A DNA stretch of 34,545 nucleotides from an uncultured Lachnospiraceae bacterium (GTDB lineage Bacteria; Bacillota; Clostridia; Lachnospirales; Lachnospiraceae). The position numbers and the translations under genes are program-made. The stretch lies in contig CAJUDH010000027.1 of NCBI GenBank assembly GCA_910584845.1, positions 1-34,545 of the forward strand, given 5' to 3'. The notes under the pieces were generated by a model, which was not told where the DNA came from, did no database searches, and saw only the letters and a program-made list of their open reading frames with translations. Shown piece by piece: positions 1-7,544 of the stretch. Position 1 is the first letter of the stretch. Each line of letters opens with the position of its first letter.

Positions 1-54
<54 letters not shown>

Positions 55-93
55 AAAATATCCTATAAGCTCCGCCACTTGGCGACGGATTAC

Positions 94-122
94 ATTTTAC
101 CATAATATAGTACAAAAAGCAA
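94..122 (-). promoter_or_regulatory. Promoter of tRNA-Arg
   Basis: The minus strand carries TTGCTT, a 17-base spacer and TAAAAT with a TGn extension before the -10 box, about 40 bases upstream of the tRNA-Arg 5' end. Spacing and the extended -10 suit a housekeeping sigma promoter. Confidence 0.6.
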
Positions 123-131
123 GCACTTTTT

Positions 132-164
132 CACATAGGGGCCAAATTTTTTTGCCCCTATGTG
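132..164 (-). terminator. Hairpin after the symporter gene (no U tract)
   Basis: There is a perfect 11-bp inverted repeat (CACATAGGGGC / GCCCCTATGTG) with an A/T-rich loop, starting 17 bases past the symporter stop codon. It lacks a run of T directly after the stem on either strand, so it may be a transcript-stabilising stem rather than a classical intrinsic terminator. Confidence 0.5.
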
Positions 165-180
165 TTGCCTGCCGTTTTGG

Positions 181-1671
181 TTATTCACTTCCATCCAATT
201 CCTGTTCCTGCGCTTTTTGAATATCCGGAAATGCCGACAGCATCGGCTCTGTATTGATCCCCCGAATACGGCGGTCTACATAATTCTTGGTTATTTCGCA
301 GACAATTGGAGACAGTGCCAACACGCCGATCAAGTTAGGGATGGCCATCAGCCCGTTAAACGTATCTGACAAATCCCAGGCCAATTCCAGGCTCATGGTA
401 GCGCCGCACAAAATAAATACGATAAAAATCACCTGATAGACAATGATTGCCCCAGAACCAAACAAATATTCAAACGCCTTGGACCCATAGTGGCTCCACC
501 CCAAAACCGTTGAAAAAGCAAACAGCAAAATGGCAACCGCAATAAACATGGGGCCCCATTGGCCAAACACTTTGGCAAAAGCCTCCCCAACCAAAGCGGA
601 ACCTTCTGCCTGGCTGATTACCACACCAGTATCCAAATCCACCAGGCCGGAAGTCAGAACCGTCAAAGCAGTCAAGCTGCATACCACAATGGTGTCGGCA
701 AACACCTCAAAAATCCCCCACATCCCCTGGCGGACCGGCTCCCTTACATTAGAGCTGGAGTGGACCATAACGGAAGAGCCAAGGCCGGCTTCATTGGAAA
801 ACACACCACGTTTCATGCCCCAGGTAACAGCCATCTTAATCCCCGATCCGACAATGCCGCCGCCTACTGCCTTCATGGCAAATGCCCCTTTAAAAATGGA
901 AGCAAAGGCAGGGATGACCTGCCCTGCATTCCTGATACACAGGATAAGGGAACCTACAATATAAAAGATTGCCATAAAAGGTACCAGCATTTCCGTTACA
1001 GAAGCAATACGTTTGATCCCCCCCAAAACCACCAGCCCCGCCAGGATCATCAGCAAAATGCCGCTTACCACGTTTGGAATGCCAAAAGCTGCCTTCATGT
1101 TTCCGGCAATGGAATTGATTTGGCTCATATTTCCGATCCCAAAAGAAGCCAGCAGGCAAAATACGGAAAAAAGCACGGCCAATACTGCCCCAACCGGTTT
1201 CATGCCCCTTTTTGCCCCGAGCCCGTCCCGCAAATAGTACATGGCGCCTCCGCTCCACTCGCCCTTATTGCTCTTTCTGCGGTAATAAATGCCCAGCACA
1301 TTCTCTGAATAATTTGTCATCATTCCGAAGAATGCCACGATCCACATCCAAAAGATTGCCCCCGGGCCGCCAAACAGCAATGCCGAAGACACGCCTACAA
1401 TGTTGCCGGTTCCGATGGTAGCGGCCAAAGCCGTACACAAGGACTGAAATTGGGTGATTGATTTGTCCTCTTTGCCTGTATGGGCAGTAATGTGCTTATC
1501 TGTAAAAATGCTCCCTAATGTATGTTTCATCCAATACCCGAAATGGGATATTTGAAACACTTTCGTCAGGCATGTCATCAAAATGCCGGTCCCTACTAAA
1601 AGGACCAGCATGGGGAGCCCCCAGACAAAGCCATTGACCTTTCCGTTAATGCCCGTAATCAATTCCAACAT
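181..1671 (-). CDS. Alanine/glycine:cation symporter (AGCS family)
   Basis: This 496-residue polytopic membrane protein is of the AGCS (AlsT/DagA) type, which imports alanine or glycine with Na+ or H+. Sequence support: about ten hydrophobic segments, and the family block ATIGTGNIVGVSSALLFGGPG near residue 85, followed by GGAMYYLRDGLG and a GVFSNEAGLGSS motif near residue 290. Length is normal for the family. I start at the ATG at 1671 because GAGGAGG sits just upstream; an in-frame ATG at 1695 has no such site. It stands alone between a tRNA-Gly unit and a tRNA-Arg, and a strong hairpin follows its stop. The exact substrate and coupling ion cannot be read from sequence. Confidence 0.93.
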   Translation of the reverse strand: MLELITGINGKVNGFVWGLPMLVLLVGTGILMTCLTKVFQISHFGYWMKHTLGSIFTDKHITAHTGKEDKSITQFQSLCTALAATIGTGNIVGVSSALLFGGPGAIFWMWIVAFFGMMTNYSENVLGIYYRRKSNKGEWSGGAMYYLRDGLGAKRGMKPVGAVLAVLFSVFCLLASFGIGNMSQINSIAGNMKAAFGIPNVVSGILLMILAGLVVLGGIKRIASVTEMLVPFMAIFYIVGSLILCIRNAGQVIPAFASIFKGAFAMKAVGGGIVGSGIKMAVTWGMKRGVFSNEAGLGSSVMVHSSSNVREPVRQGMWGIFEVFADTIVVCSLTALTVLTSGLVDLDTGVVISQAEGSALVGEAFAKVFGQWGPMFIAVAILLFAFSTVLGWSHYGSKAFEYLFGSGAIIVYQVIFIVFILCGATMSLELAWDLSDTFNGLMAIPNLIGVLALSPIVCEITKNYVDRRIRGINTEPMLSAFPDIQKAQEQELDGSE

Positions 1672-1819
1672 AATTTTCCTCCTCATAGCAGCCACAAATA
1701 CCCGTTTCTATTATTTGCCGGCCAGGCCCTTGCTATCCCCGGGGTGGCAGCCGCCTTTTGTGTAACGCGCCATCCCGCCCGGAAGGGTTTTTATGCATAG
1801 GCACTTTGCTTTGCAGTAC

Positions 1820-1854
1820 AAAAAAAGCAGGAAGGAACAAACCGTTCCACCTGC
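1820..1854 (-). terminator. Terminator of the tRNA-Pro/tRNA-Gly unit
   Basis: On the minus strand a GCAGG...CCTGC stem, with an inner GGAAC/GTTCC pairing, is followed directly by seven T. It lies 25 bases past the tRNA-Gly 3' end, as expected for a rho-independent terminator. Confidence 0.8.
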
Positions 1855-1878
1855 CCCATTGCAAATGACCGACAAAAA

Positions 1879-1949
1879 AGCGGGTGATGGGAATCGAACC
1901 CACGTATCCAGCTTGGAAGGCTGGTGTTCTACCATTGAACTACACCCGC
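1879..1949 (-). tRNA. tRNA-Gly (anticodon TCC)
   Basis: This is a complete 71-base cloverleaf on the minus strand. The acceptor arms GCGGGTG/CACCCGC pair perfectly, the anticodon loop CTTCCAA gives TCC (reads GGA), and the T arm has GGTTCGATTCC. No CCA is encoded directly after the discriminator base. It is co-transcribed behind tRNA-Pro, 43 bases downstream of it. Confidence 0.97.
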
Positions 1950-1992
1950 TTATAAATAACAATATTAAAGTTTTGAAACACCGGTGTTTCAA

Positions 1993-2067
1993 TCGGGGTG
2001 ACAGGATTCGAACCTGCGGCTTCCTGGTCCCAAACCAGGCGCTCTAGCCAAACTGAGCCACACCCCG
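1993..2067 (-). tRNA. tRNA-Pro (anticodon TGG)
   Basis: This is a complete 75-base cloverleaf on the minus strand. The acceptor CGGGGTG/CACCCCG pairs perfectly, the anticodon loop TTTGGGA gives TGG (reads CCA), and the T loop is GGTTCGAATCC. It is the first gene of the unit driven by the promoter at 2123-2151. Confidence 0.97.
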
Positions 2068-2122
2068 GAACATGGAATGCTGTCATCCTGCATCACCAAC
2101 GACCCTGACCGACGCAAAGCCT

Positions 2123-2151
2123 ATTATATAACAATCATTCCACTTTGTCAA
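2123..2151 (-). promoter_or_regulatory. Consensus promoter of the tRNA-Pro/tRNA-Gly unit
   Basis: TTGACA, 17 bases, TATAAT on the minus strand: both hexamers and the spacing match the sigma-A consensus exactly. It lies 56 bases upstream of mature tRNA-Pro, leaving a short 5' leader for processing. Confidence 0.9.
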
Positions 2152-2216
2152 CAAAAAATTTTCCAAAAAATTGCTTCCACTTCCTCTTCTTTTTTCCCTT
2201 TTTATCCGCTTTTTCC

Positions 2217-2249
2217 CCGGCAAAATGCGCATGGCGTGCATTTTGCCGG
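2217..2249 (-). terminator. 12-bp hairpin just past the second YfcE-like gene
   Basis: A perfect inverted repeat (CCGGCAAAATGC / GCATTTTGCCGG, loop of 9) starts 3 bases beyond the stop codon at 2253. No T run follows on the minus strand. It is probably the 3' end structure of the five-gene operon, either as a U-poor terminator or a protective stem. Confidence 0.55.
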
Positions 2250-2252
2250 GCG

Positions 2253-2741
2253 CTAGGAAATGAAGTGCTGCTCATAGCACACGCTTCCATCCTCCTTAAT
2301 ATACATCATCATATAAGAAGGCTTACGGCCTTCCTGGCGGGGATAGGAGAGGCTTCCCGGATTCAGCAAAGTCACATTGCCGCGTTTCCCCAAATAAGGC
2401 CGATGGGTATGCCCATACATGGCAATGTCGCAGCCCCGTTCCTCCGCTTCCTGGTACAGCCATTCCGGACCCAAAGATACATTGTAGTAATGCCCGTGGG
2501 TCAGCAAAATGCGGTGCCCTTCCACCTCCAGTTCGACCTCCCGCTCCAGGGTGGAAAAAAAGTCGTTATTCCCCATGACGATTTGCAGCTGGCAGCCTTC
2601 ATCTACCCAATCCCCGATTTCCAGCTCGCTCCCCTCGATGTCCCCCAAATGGATCAGCATATCAAAGGGCGCCTGTTCTTTTATTACCTGTTTTAAATGG
2701 TCGTCTTTGCGATGGGTATCACTCACAATTAAAATTTTCAT
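2253..2741 (-). CDS. YfcE/MJ0936-type metallophosphoesterase (second copy)
   Basis: This 162-residue protein is a small calcineurin-like phosphodiesterase. Metal-binding motifs appear in order: DTH near residue 8, GDIEG near 33, GNND near 57, THGHYYN near 81, and the C-terminal GHTHRP near 110. The family hydrolyses phosphodiesters in vitro; the natural substrate is usually unknown. The start at 2741 has GGGGAGG upstream and overlaps the end of the pyrophosphatase gene by four bases, which implies coupled translation. The same RdgB-YfcE pairing is known in Bacillus (ysnA-ysnB). A second member of the family opens this operon at 6009-6554. Confidence 0.92.
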   Translation of the reverse strand: MKILIVSDTHRKDDHLKQVIKEQAPFDMLIHLGDIEGSELEIGDWVDEGCQLQIVMGNNDFFSTLEREVELEVEGHRILLTHGHYYNVSLGPEWLYQEAEERGCDIAMYGHTHRPYLGKRGNVTLLNPGSLSYPRQEGRKPSYMMMYIKEDGSVCYEQHFIS

Positions 2742-3349
2742 TCGGATTCCTCCCCAAGAATTTTCCTCAATTCCTGTTTCATCGCTTCCAAAGCCTTCCC
2801 CCTATGGCTGATCCGGTTTTTCTGTTCCATGGTCAGTTGTGCGGACGTAACCCCGTATTCCGGAACCATTAAAATCGGGTCGTAGCCAAACCCCCCGTCC
2901 CCTGCCGGCTCCCGGGCAATCACGCCTTCCATGGCGGCTTCCGTATGCACAACTCGGCCGTCCGGCAAAACCGCTGCAATATTGCAGATAAACCGCGCCG
3001 ACCGCTCCTGCCCCCGGGCCTTTTCCAGCCGTTCCAAAATAGCCTGGTTTTTCAGGGAATACGGCGTATCTTCCCCCATATAACGGGCCGAATAAATCCC
3101 AGGCTCCCCGCCCAAGTAATCCACGACCAGCCCGGAATCGTCAGCCAATACAATATCCCCCGTACATTCCCAAACGGCCCTCGCTTTGATTTCCGCATTT
3201 TCCCCAAAAGTTTCCCCGTTTTCCACGATCTTTGGGTCTGCGCCTGCTTCTTCCATTGATAGGATTTCACATCCCAAATCCCCCAAGATCAGGCGTATCT
3301 CCCTCATTTTCCCTGCGTTGCCCGTGGCAAAAATAATCCTGTGCTTCAT
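2738..3349 (-). CDS. rdgB: XTP/dITP diphosphatase (RdgB/HAM1 family)
   Basis: This 203-residue enzyme hydrolyses non-canonical purine nucleoside triphosphates such as XTP and ITP to monophosphates, so they are not built into nucleic acid. The family signature is plain: IIFATGNAGKMREI at the N terminus, ADDSGLVVDYLGGEPGIYSARY near residue 70, and GFGYDPI and SHRGKALEAM near the C terminus. Length is typical. The start is supported by AGGAGTGG upstream. It follows the papain-family lipoprotein gene by 16 bases and overlaps the YfcE-like gene downstream, so it sits inside the operon. Confidence 0.96.
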   Translation of the reverse strand: MKHRIIFATGNAGKMREIRLILGDLGCEILSMEEAGADPKIVENGETFGENAEIKARAVWECTGDIVLADDSGLVVDYLGGEPGIYSARYMGEDTPYSLKNQAILERLEKARGQERSARFICNIAAVLPDGRVVHTEAAMEGVIAREPAGDGGFGYDPILMVPEYGVTSAQLTMEQKNRISHRGKALEAMKQELRKILGEESE

Positions 3350-3365
3350 CTTCCACTCCTTTATC

Positions 3366-4832
3366 TTAGCGAATATACGCGTAGGCTTTCAGGCAAATAT
3401 TACATTCCTGGCCTTCCTCTACCCGTTCCCAACGTTTCCCCCCAGGGCTGATATAGCCCTCGCCGTCGCTTAAATCAATTTTGCTTTTACCGTCCTTAGC
3501 ATTGTACTCAATGGCAATGGGATGGACCGTCCCCGGGGTGGCCAGCCGGACCATCACGGCAAAGCGTTCGCCGGCTTTTATGTCCACCGGCTCATCCAAA
3601 GGGATGGTATAATACCCGGCCTGTTTTAAACAGCCTTCAGCCAACGGTTTCCCTTTGGCCTGAAGCATCCGTTCCGGATTCTCTGGGACTTGTCCCATGG
3701 CGTACACCTGGTACTCCGTGTCCCTCCCCGTTGCATAAAACCCTACCGCGGCCACTTGCCCGTCGTCCCTTGCGGTATATACATTGGCCGCCCATGCCGT
3801 ATCCTCCCCATATCCCAGCTGCCCGATCCATCCGCACAAATCGCTTTGGTATAGGGAATCGTAGTTGCCTACCTCTTCCACTCCACTGTAAACAATGTTC
3901 GTCTTTCCTAAATTCCCGTCATAATAAGATACATAGAAAAAACCGTCTTCACCAAATTCACGCCCCCAGCTGTTTTGGCATAAAAAAGCGCCATCCTCCG
4001 GAACCGGCGTTAAAAACGACTCTTTCGGGAAATTGTCGTCCCAGCCCACAATTACCACATCATGGTTGGGTGATGTGTCATGAGGGTAGCAATAAGCCTT
4101 CTTCTCCCGGTTATAGTATTCCGACTCGCTCTGCTCATTTTGCAAGGTAGTATAAAGGGAACTTTGCACGCCTCCACACGCCAGTACAGCCCGTTTGATT
4201 TCTTCTTGGTCCCCCCCTGACAAAATCCGGATTTCCTGTACATGCTTCACCGGCTCCAGCCCTTCGGGGGAAACCCCGTCCCCATAAACATCCTGCTCTT
4301 CGGTCACAGGCCCCCTCCAGGACAGCAAATAGGCCATGGACATCGTATATTCACCGCCATTTTCCTGGCCTAAAATAAAATTGGGATCATGAGACATATG
4401 ATCCTCCGAAAAATCCCAAGCCTCCTCTGGCAGCAATACGTTTTCCAACGCAAGCAAAGAAGCAAAAGCCCAACAAGTCCCCAGCTCCCCTTGGTCTTGT
4501 ACCGGGGCTACCCGCCCTTCTTCCCTGGCGTCATAGCGGGCGGGCAGCGGAAAATGGCTGTCTTCCAAAATCCGGTTGATCTTTTGTTGCCGGCTTTCCT
4601 GCTGTGCCTGCCCTTCCCCTTGGCCGCGCTTTGCCGGCCCTTTTGGTGCCTGGCTATCTTCCTGCAGCCTTTGTTGGGCAGTGGCAGCCTGGCTTTCGGC
4701 TACAGCCTCCCCTTCCTGGCTGTCAGGGGGCTTCCCCGGCCTTTGGCCCCGGGGGAAGCTGCACCCCCACAACAGGCAAAAGGCCAGGCCTGCCATACCT
4801 AACTTCAAACATTTCCGGTTAACCACTGGCAT
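3366..4832 (-). CDS. Papain-family (C1) cysteine protease, lipoprotein
   Basis: This 488-residue protein is predicted to be exported and lipid-anchored: a basic N terminus, a hydrophobic stretch and a lipobox ending in LLWGC give lipidation at Cys24. A Gln/Glu/Pro-rich linker (about 25-85) leads to a C1A peptidase domain. The visible active site is Gln114 in VQDQGELGTCWAF, catalytic Cys120, His257 in PNHDVVIVGW and Asn287 in CQNSWG. The C-terminal 180 residues resemble the beta-rich, lectin-like domain often attached to clostridial C1 proteases. The ATG at 4832 has GAGGCGG upstream and overlaps the methyltransferase stop by 14 bases. All catalytic residues are present, so activity is likely; the substrate is unknown. 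An exported protease between RNA and nucleotide housekeeping genes is an odd operon partner. Confidence 0.9.
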   Translation of the reverse strand: MPVVNRKCLKLGMAGLAFCLLWGCSFPRGQRPGKPPDSQEGEAVAESQAATAQQRLQEDSQAPKGPAKRGQGEGQAQQESRQQKINRILEDSHFPLPARYDAREEGRVAPVQDQGELGTCWAFASLLALENVLLPEEAWDFSEDHMSHDPNFILGQENGGEYTMSMAYLLSWRGPVTEEQDVYGDGVSPEGLEPVKHVQEIRILSGGDQEEIKRAVLACGGVQSSLYTTLQNEQSESEYYNREKKAYCYPHDTSPNHDVVIVGWDDNFPKESFLTPVPEDGAFLCQNSWGREFGEDGFFYVSYYDGNLGKTNIVYSGVEEVGNYDSLYQSDLCGWIGQLGYGEDTAWAANVYTARDDGQVAAVGFYATGRDTEYQVYAMGQVPENPERMLQAKGKPLAEGCLKQAGYYTIPLDEPVDIKAGERFAVMVRLATPGTVHPIAIEYNAKDGKSKIDLSDGEGYISPGGKRWERVEEGQECNICLKAYAYIR

Positions 4833-5988
4833 TGTCCGCTTTCCGCCTCGGCGGCTTAGGCCCCATAAACTGATAAAAATAGGCCTTCATCATCCCGTTA
4901 TAAATCTTCCTGTTTTTATCCGCCTTGCGCCCCATATATTTTTCCACATCTTCATAAGCCGTAATAATATAGGCGGACCAGGCATCCAACGCCTGATACC
5001 GCTGGCCCAGCTGGGTATAGATGGCCGGCAGGCCGCTTTTTTCCTCCATGCGTTCCCCATAGGGCGGGTTTGTAATCAAAAAGCCATACTTTTTCGGATG
5101 GCTCAATTCCCCCACCGGCCGCCGCTGGAAATGGATCAGCTGCCCCACCCCGGCGGCTTCCGCATTTGCCCTGGCAGCCTTAACAATATCCCCGTCTGCA
5201 TCATACCCCTGTATGTCCACGGAAACCTCCAGGTTCTGCCGGCTGGCCGCTTCATCCATGGCCTGGTACCAATATTTACGGGAAATAAGCCCTCCCCAGC
5301 CCTCCGCTATAAAAGAACGGTTTGTTCCGGGGGCCATATTAGCGGCAATCATGGCTGCCTCTATGGGAAATGTACCGCTCCCGCAAAACGGGTCCACTAA
5401 AATCCGGTCCCTTTTCCACGGGGTCAATAAAATCAACGCCGCCGCCAGTGTTTCCTCTATAGGCGCCTTGCTGGCCAGCTTCCGGTAGCCCCGTTTGTGC
5501 AGGGATTCCCCGGTGGTGTCCAGCCCAACCGTCACTTGATCCTTGTACAAAAACACCCTTAAGGGAAAACTGCTGCCGGTCTCCGGAACCACTTCCATGC
5601 CATATGCTTTCTTCATCCGCTCAACCATGGCCTTTTTCATAATTGACTGGATATCGGTAGGGCTAAACAGCCTGCTTTTCACAGAACCCGCCTTTTTCAC
5701 CCAAAATTTCCCTTCCGGGGGAATCCATTTTTCCCAGGCGACCGCCTTGGTCTCCTGGAACAGCTCTTCAAACGTAACCGCCCGGAAACTGCCTACTTTG
5801 ATCAAAACCCGCTCCGCGGTCCGCAAAAAAATATTAGCCCTGCAAACAGCCGCCGCGTCCCCCCAAAAGGAAACCCGGCCGTCTTCCACCTGGGATATTT
5901 CATATCCCAGATCTTGAATTTCCCTTTTCAGCACGGCCTCCAAGCCAAAATGGCAGGGCGCCAACAATTCCAATGTTCGTTCCGACAT
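4819..5988 (-). CDS. THUMP-domain class I SAM-dependent RNA methyltransferase (RlmL/YpsC-like)
   Basis: This 389-residue enzyme probably makes N2-methylguanosine in RNA, as for the RlmL N-terminal half and Bacillus YpsC. The N terminus (1-160) fits the ferredoxin-like plus THUMP RNA-binding region. The catalytic domain has the SAM loop DPFCGSG at 199-205, GYDADGDIV near 261, and the amino-methyltransferase motif NPPYGE at 307-312. Length matches the single-domain YpsC type, not the 700-residue E. coli RlmL/K fusion. Translation starts 20 bases after the first YfcE-like gene, with GAAAGGTG upstream. Whether the target is rRNA or tRNA cannot be settled here. Confidence 0.9.
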   Translation of the reverse strand: MSERTLELLAPCHFGLEAVLKREIQDLGYEISQVEDGRVSFWGDAAAVCRANIFLRTAERVLIKVGSFRAVTFEELFQETKAVAWEKWIPPEGKFWVKKAGSVKSRLFSPTDIQSIMKKAMVERMKKAYGMEVVPETGSSFPLRVFLYKDQVTVGLDTTGESLHKRGYRKLASKAPIEETLAAALILLTPWKRDRILVDPFCGSGTFPIEAAMIAANMAPGTNRSFIAEGWGGLISRKYWYQAMDEAASRQNLEVSVDIQGYDADGDIVKAARANAEAAGVGQLIHFQRRPVGELSHPKKYGFLITNPPYGERMEEKSGLPAIYTQLGQRYQALDAWSAYIITAYEDVEKYMGRKADKNRKIYNGMMKAYFYQFMGPKPPRRKADNASG

Positions 5989-6008
5989 AAATCACCTTTC
6001 TCTTGACA

Positions 6009-6554
6009 TTATGAAAAAACCGTCTTTGCCACCACATTGCCTTCAAAATCCAGAACCCGGAACTCCCGGCCTTCCAAGATGGCGTAAGTAGGCGGATTCC
6101 CCCCCTTCGGCAAAGATACGGAACCAGGGTTCAATACATAAAAAGGGCCCTGGGCTTTTGCCATGGGAACATGGGTGTGGCCATAAACCAACACGTCCCC
6201 TTTTTTCATAGGCGGCATATGATTTTCATGGTACACATGGCCATGGGTGGCATAAAAAGCCCGCCCGTTAAGCTCCAGTATTGCATACTCCGCCATCACC
6301 GGAAATTCCAGCACCATCTGGTCCACCTCTGCCTCGCAGTTGCCCCGGACGGCATAGACCTCTTCCTTTAACTGGTTAAGCATCCCTATAACTTCTTTGG
6401 GCGCATACTCCCTGGGCAAGTCGTTACGGGGGCCATGGTACAATAAGTCACCCAACAAAACCAATCGGCCTGCACCGCTTTTTTTGTACTGCTCCACCAG
6501 TTTTCGGCAATAAAACGCCGAACCGTGAATATCAGACGCAAACATAAATTTCAT
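6009..6554 (-). CDS. yfcE: YfcE-type metallophosphoesterase (first copy)
   Basis: This 181-residue phosphodiesterase of the YfcE group opens the operon. Motifs: DIHG near residue 7, GDLLYHGPRN near 34, GNCE near 68, THGHVYH near 100, and GHTHVP near 122, which together make the di-metal centre. I start at the ATG at 6554 because AAGGAGGGGG lies at the right distance; the in-frame upstream ATG (6596) adds 14 residues not expected in the family. It differs clearly from the paralogue at 2253-2741: it is longer, with GDLLYHGPRN where the other has GDIEG. The physiological substrate is unknown. Confidence 0.93.
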   Translation of the reverse strand: MKFMFASDIHGSAFYCRKLVEQYKKSGAGRLVLLGDLLYHGPRNDLPREYAPKEVIGMLNQLKEEVYAVRGNCEAEVDQMVLEFPVMAEYAILELNGRAFYATHGHVYHENHMPPMKKGDVLVYGHTHVPMAKAQGPFYVLNPGSVSLPKGGNPPTYAILEGREFRVLDFEGNVVAKTVFS

Positions 6555-6617
6555 ATTCCCCCTCCTTCGCCCGCTTTCCGTGGCTGCCCCTTCCACGGCC
6601 CTCTCCTTAGCAATACT

Positions 6618-6646
6618 ATTTTAAAGCCTGCTCATACCATTGTCAA
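6618..6646 (-). promoter_or_regulatory. Promoter of the yfcE-to-yfcE five-gene operon
   Basis: TTGACA, 17 bases, TAAAAT on the minus strand, with a transcription start expected near 6611 and a leader of about 55 bases before the ATG at 6554. No other promoter of this quality was seen down to 2253. Confidence 0.8.
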
Positions 6647-6709
6647 CGACAGCCTTCCAAAATTTCAAATTTTTATGTGTTATCCTCCGTCCCCTTGGCA
6701 GGCAAAGGC

Positions 6710-7012
6710 TTACCACTCAATCCTCCCCCTGTATGCCTCTATCCCCCCATAGACATCTGCTGCCTGATACCCGCAGCGGGCCAGCTGCCTGGCCGCCAAC
6801 ATGCTGCGGGGGCCCCGGTAACAGTACAATACGATTAACTGGTCCCTGGGCAGTTCACCCACCCGGTTCCACAGCTCCTCGTCCGGGATGTTCACCGCCC
6901 CCGGTATATGGCCCCGCATAAAGGAATCCCAGTCCCGCAAGTCAACCAGATAAATCCATCGGCCCTCTTCCAGATACTGTTCCAATTGTGCCGCACTGAT
7001 TACATACCACAT
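6710..7012 (-). CDS. Single-domain rhodanese-like sulfurtransferase
   Basis: This 100-residue cytosolic protein consists of one rhodanese domain. Visible features are LVDLRDWDSFMRGHIPGAVNIP (the DxR...GHIPGA pattern) and the active-site loop CYRGPRS with the persulfide-forming Cys near residue 64. Such proteins carry sulfane sulfur for thiol or sulfur metabolism; the partner is not evident. The start has only a weak ribosome binding site (ATAGGCG), but a TATAAT box at 7046-7051 lies just upstream, squeezed against the terminator at 7055-7086. Confidence 0.88.
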   Translation of the reverse strand: MWYVISAAQLEQYLEEGRWIYLVDLRDWDSFMRGHIPGAVNIPDEELWNRVGELPRDQLIVLYCYRGPRSMLAARQLARCGYQAADVYGGIEAYRGRIEW

Positions 7013-7054
7013 ATCATTGTCGCCTATCTTGTCTCTTTTACCATTATTATATGT

Positions 7055-7086
7055 AAAAAGCCGCCCCTTGTCCCGGGACGGCCTTT
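7055..7086 (-). terminator. Terminator after the Asn/Gln-rich gene, possibly bidirectional
   Basis: On the minus strand GCCGTCCC pairs with GGGGCGGC (one G-U pair) and is followed by five T. The plus strand also ends in CCTTTT. It lies 80 bases past the 63-residue gene and separates it from the rhodanese. Confidence 0.75.
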
Positions 7087-7165
7087 TCTTCTTGCCTTTT
7101 TATTACTGTTTTGGCCTTTCGGCCATGCCTTGCAACACGTTTCCAACCAGATCCGCCAAACCAGG

Positions 7166-7357
7166 TTAGCGGTTGTTATTCTGGCTGCTGTTGCGGCTGC
7201 TGTTCTGGTTGCTGTTGCGGCTGGAATCCTGGCTGCTGTTGCGGTTGTTATTCTGGCTGCTGTTGCGGCTGCTGTTCTGGCTGTTGTTCTGATTGTTGTT
7301 TTGATTGTTGTTGTGGCAATTCCTGCTGTTGTCCATATCGTTATAATTGTCTTTCAT
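7166..7357 (-). CDS. 63-residue Asn/Gln/Ser/Arg-rich low-complexity protein
   Basis: I do not recognise a characterised family. The protein starts MKDNYNDMDNSRN and then consists almost only of Asn, Ser, Gln and Arg. From about residue 27 it follows a four-residue rhythm (NSSR, NSSQ, NNNR, NSSQ, DSSR, NSNQ, NSSR, NSSQ, NNNR), so the DNA has a 12/24-base period rich in CTG/TTG triplets on the plus strand. The ATG at 7357 is chosen because AGGAGGT lies 8 bases before it; a longer in-frame reading to 7480 lacks such a site. A terminator follows 80 bases downstream. No signal peptide or membrane segment is seen. A polar, disordered, basic peptide could bind nucleic acid or self-associate; that is guesswork. 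Confidence 0.7.
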   Translation of the reverse strand: MKDNYNDMDNSRNCHNNNQNNNQNNSQNSSRNSSQNNNRNSSQDSSRNSNQNSSRNSSQNNNR

Positions 7358-7509
7358 GGTTCTACCTCCTGGTTCATCCATTAAATTTGTTACATGGGTA
7401 GTATGGCTATTCCGCCACAGATTATTCGCAAATACTTGATTTTTTATTTTCAGGGGACGCCCCCTCTGCCGCCCTGCCATTCAAAATTCTTCCAACCGCA
7501 GTATTTGAC

Positions 7510-7538
7510 TTGCTTTTTGTATGCACATTTAGTATAAT
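7510..7538 (+). promoter_or_regulatory. Promoter of a candidate small RNA
   Basis: TTGCTT, 17 bases, TATAAT on the plus strand. The same -35 hexamer and following TTTGTA occur in the tRNA-Arg promoter at 94-122. No plus-strand gene follows; a hairpin and a terminator do. Confidence 0.5.
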
Positions 7539-7544
7539 TAAAAA

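Noticed and set aside
1711..1992. Minus-strand open frame containing SSMVEHQPSKLDTWVRFPSP
   Set aside because: It is a translation of the tRNA-Gly gene itself; this peptide is a well-known spurious product of such tRNA genes.
1793..2047. Plus-strand open frame across both tRNAs (contains DGNRTHVSSLEGWCSTIELHP)
   Set aside because: It is antisense to tRNA-Gly and tRNA-Pro, a typical false gene call.
7111..7401. Plus-strand cysteine-rich frame (repeated CCCG/CCSG)
   Set aside because: It is the complement of the Asn/Gln-rich minus-strand gene; the CTG/TTG repeat reads as Cys/Gly in this frame. The minus strand has the ribosome binding site.
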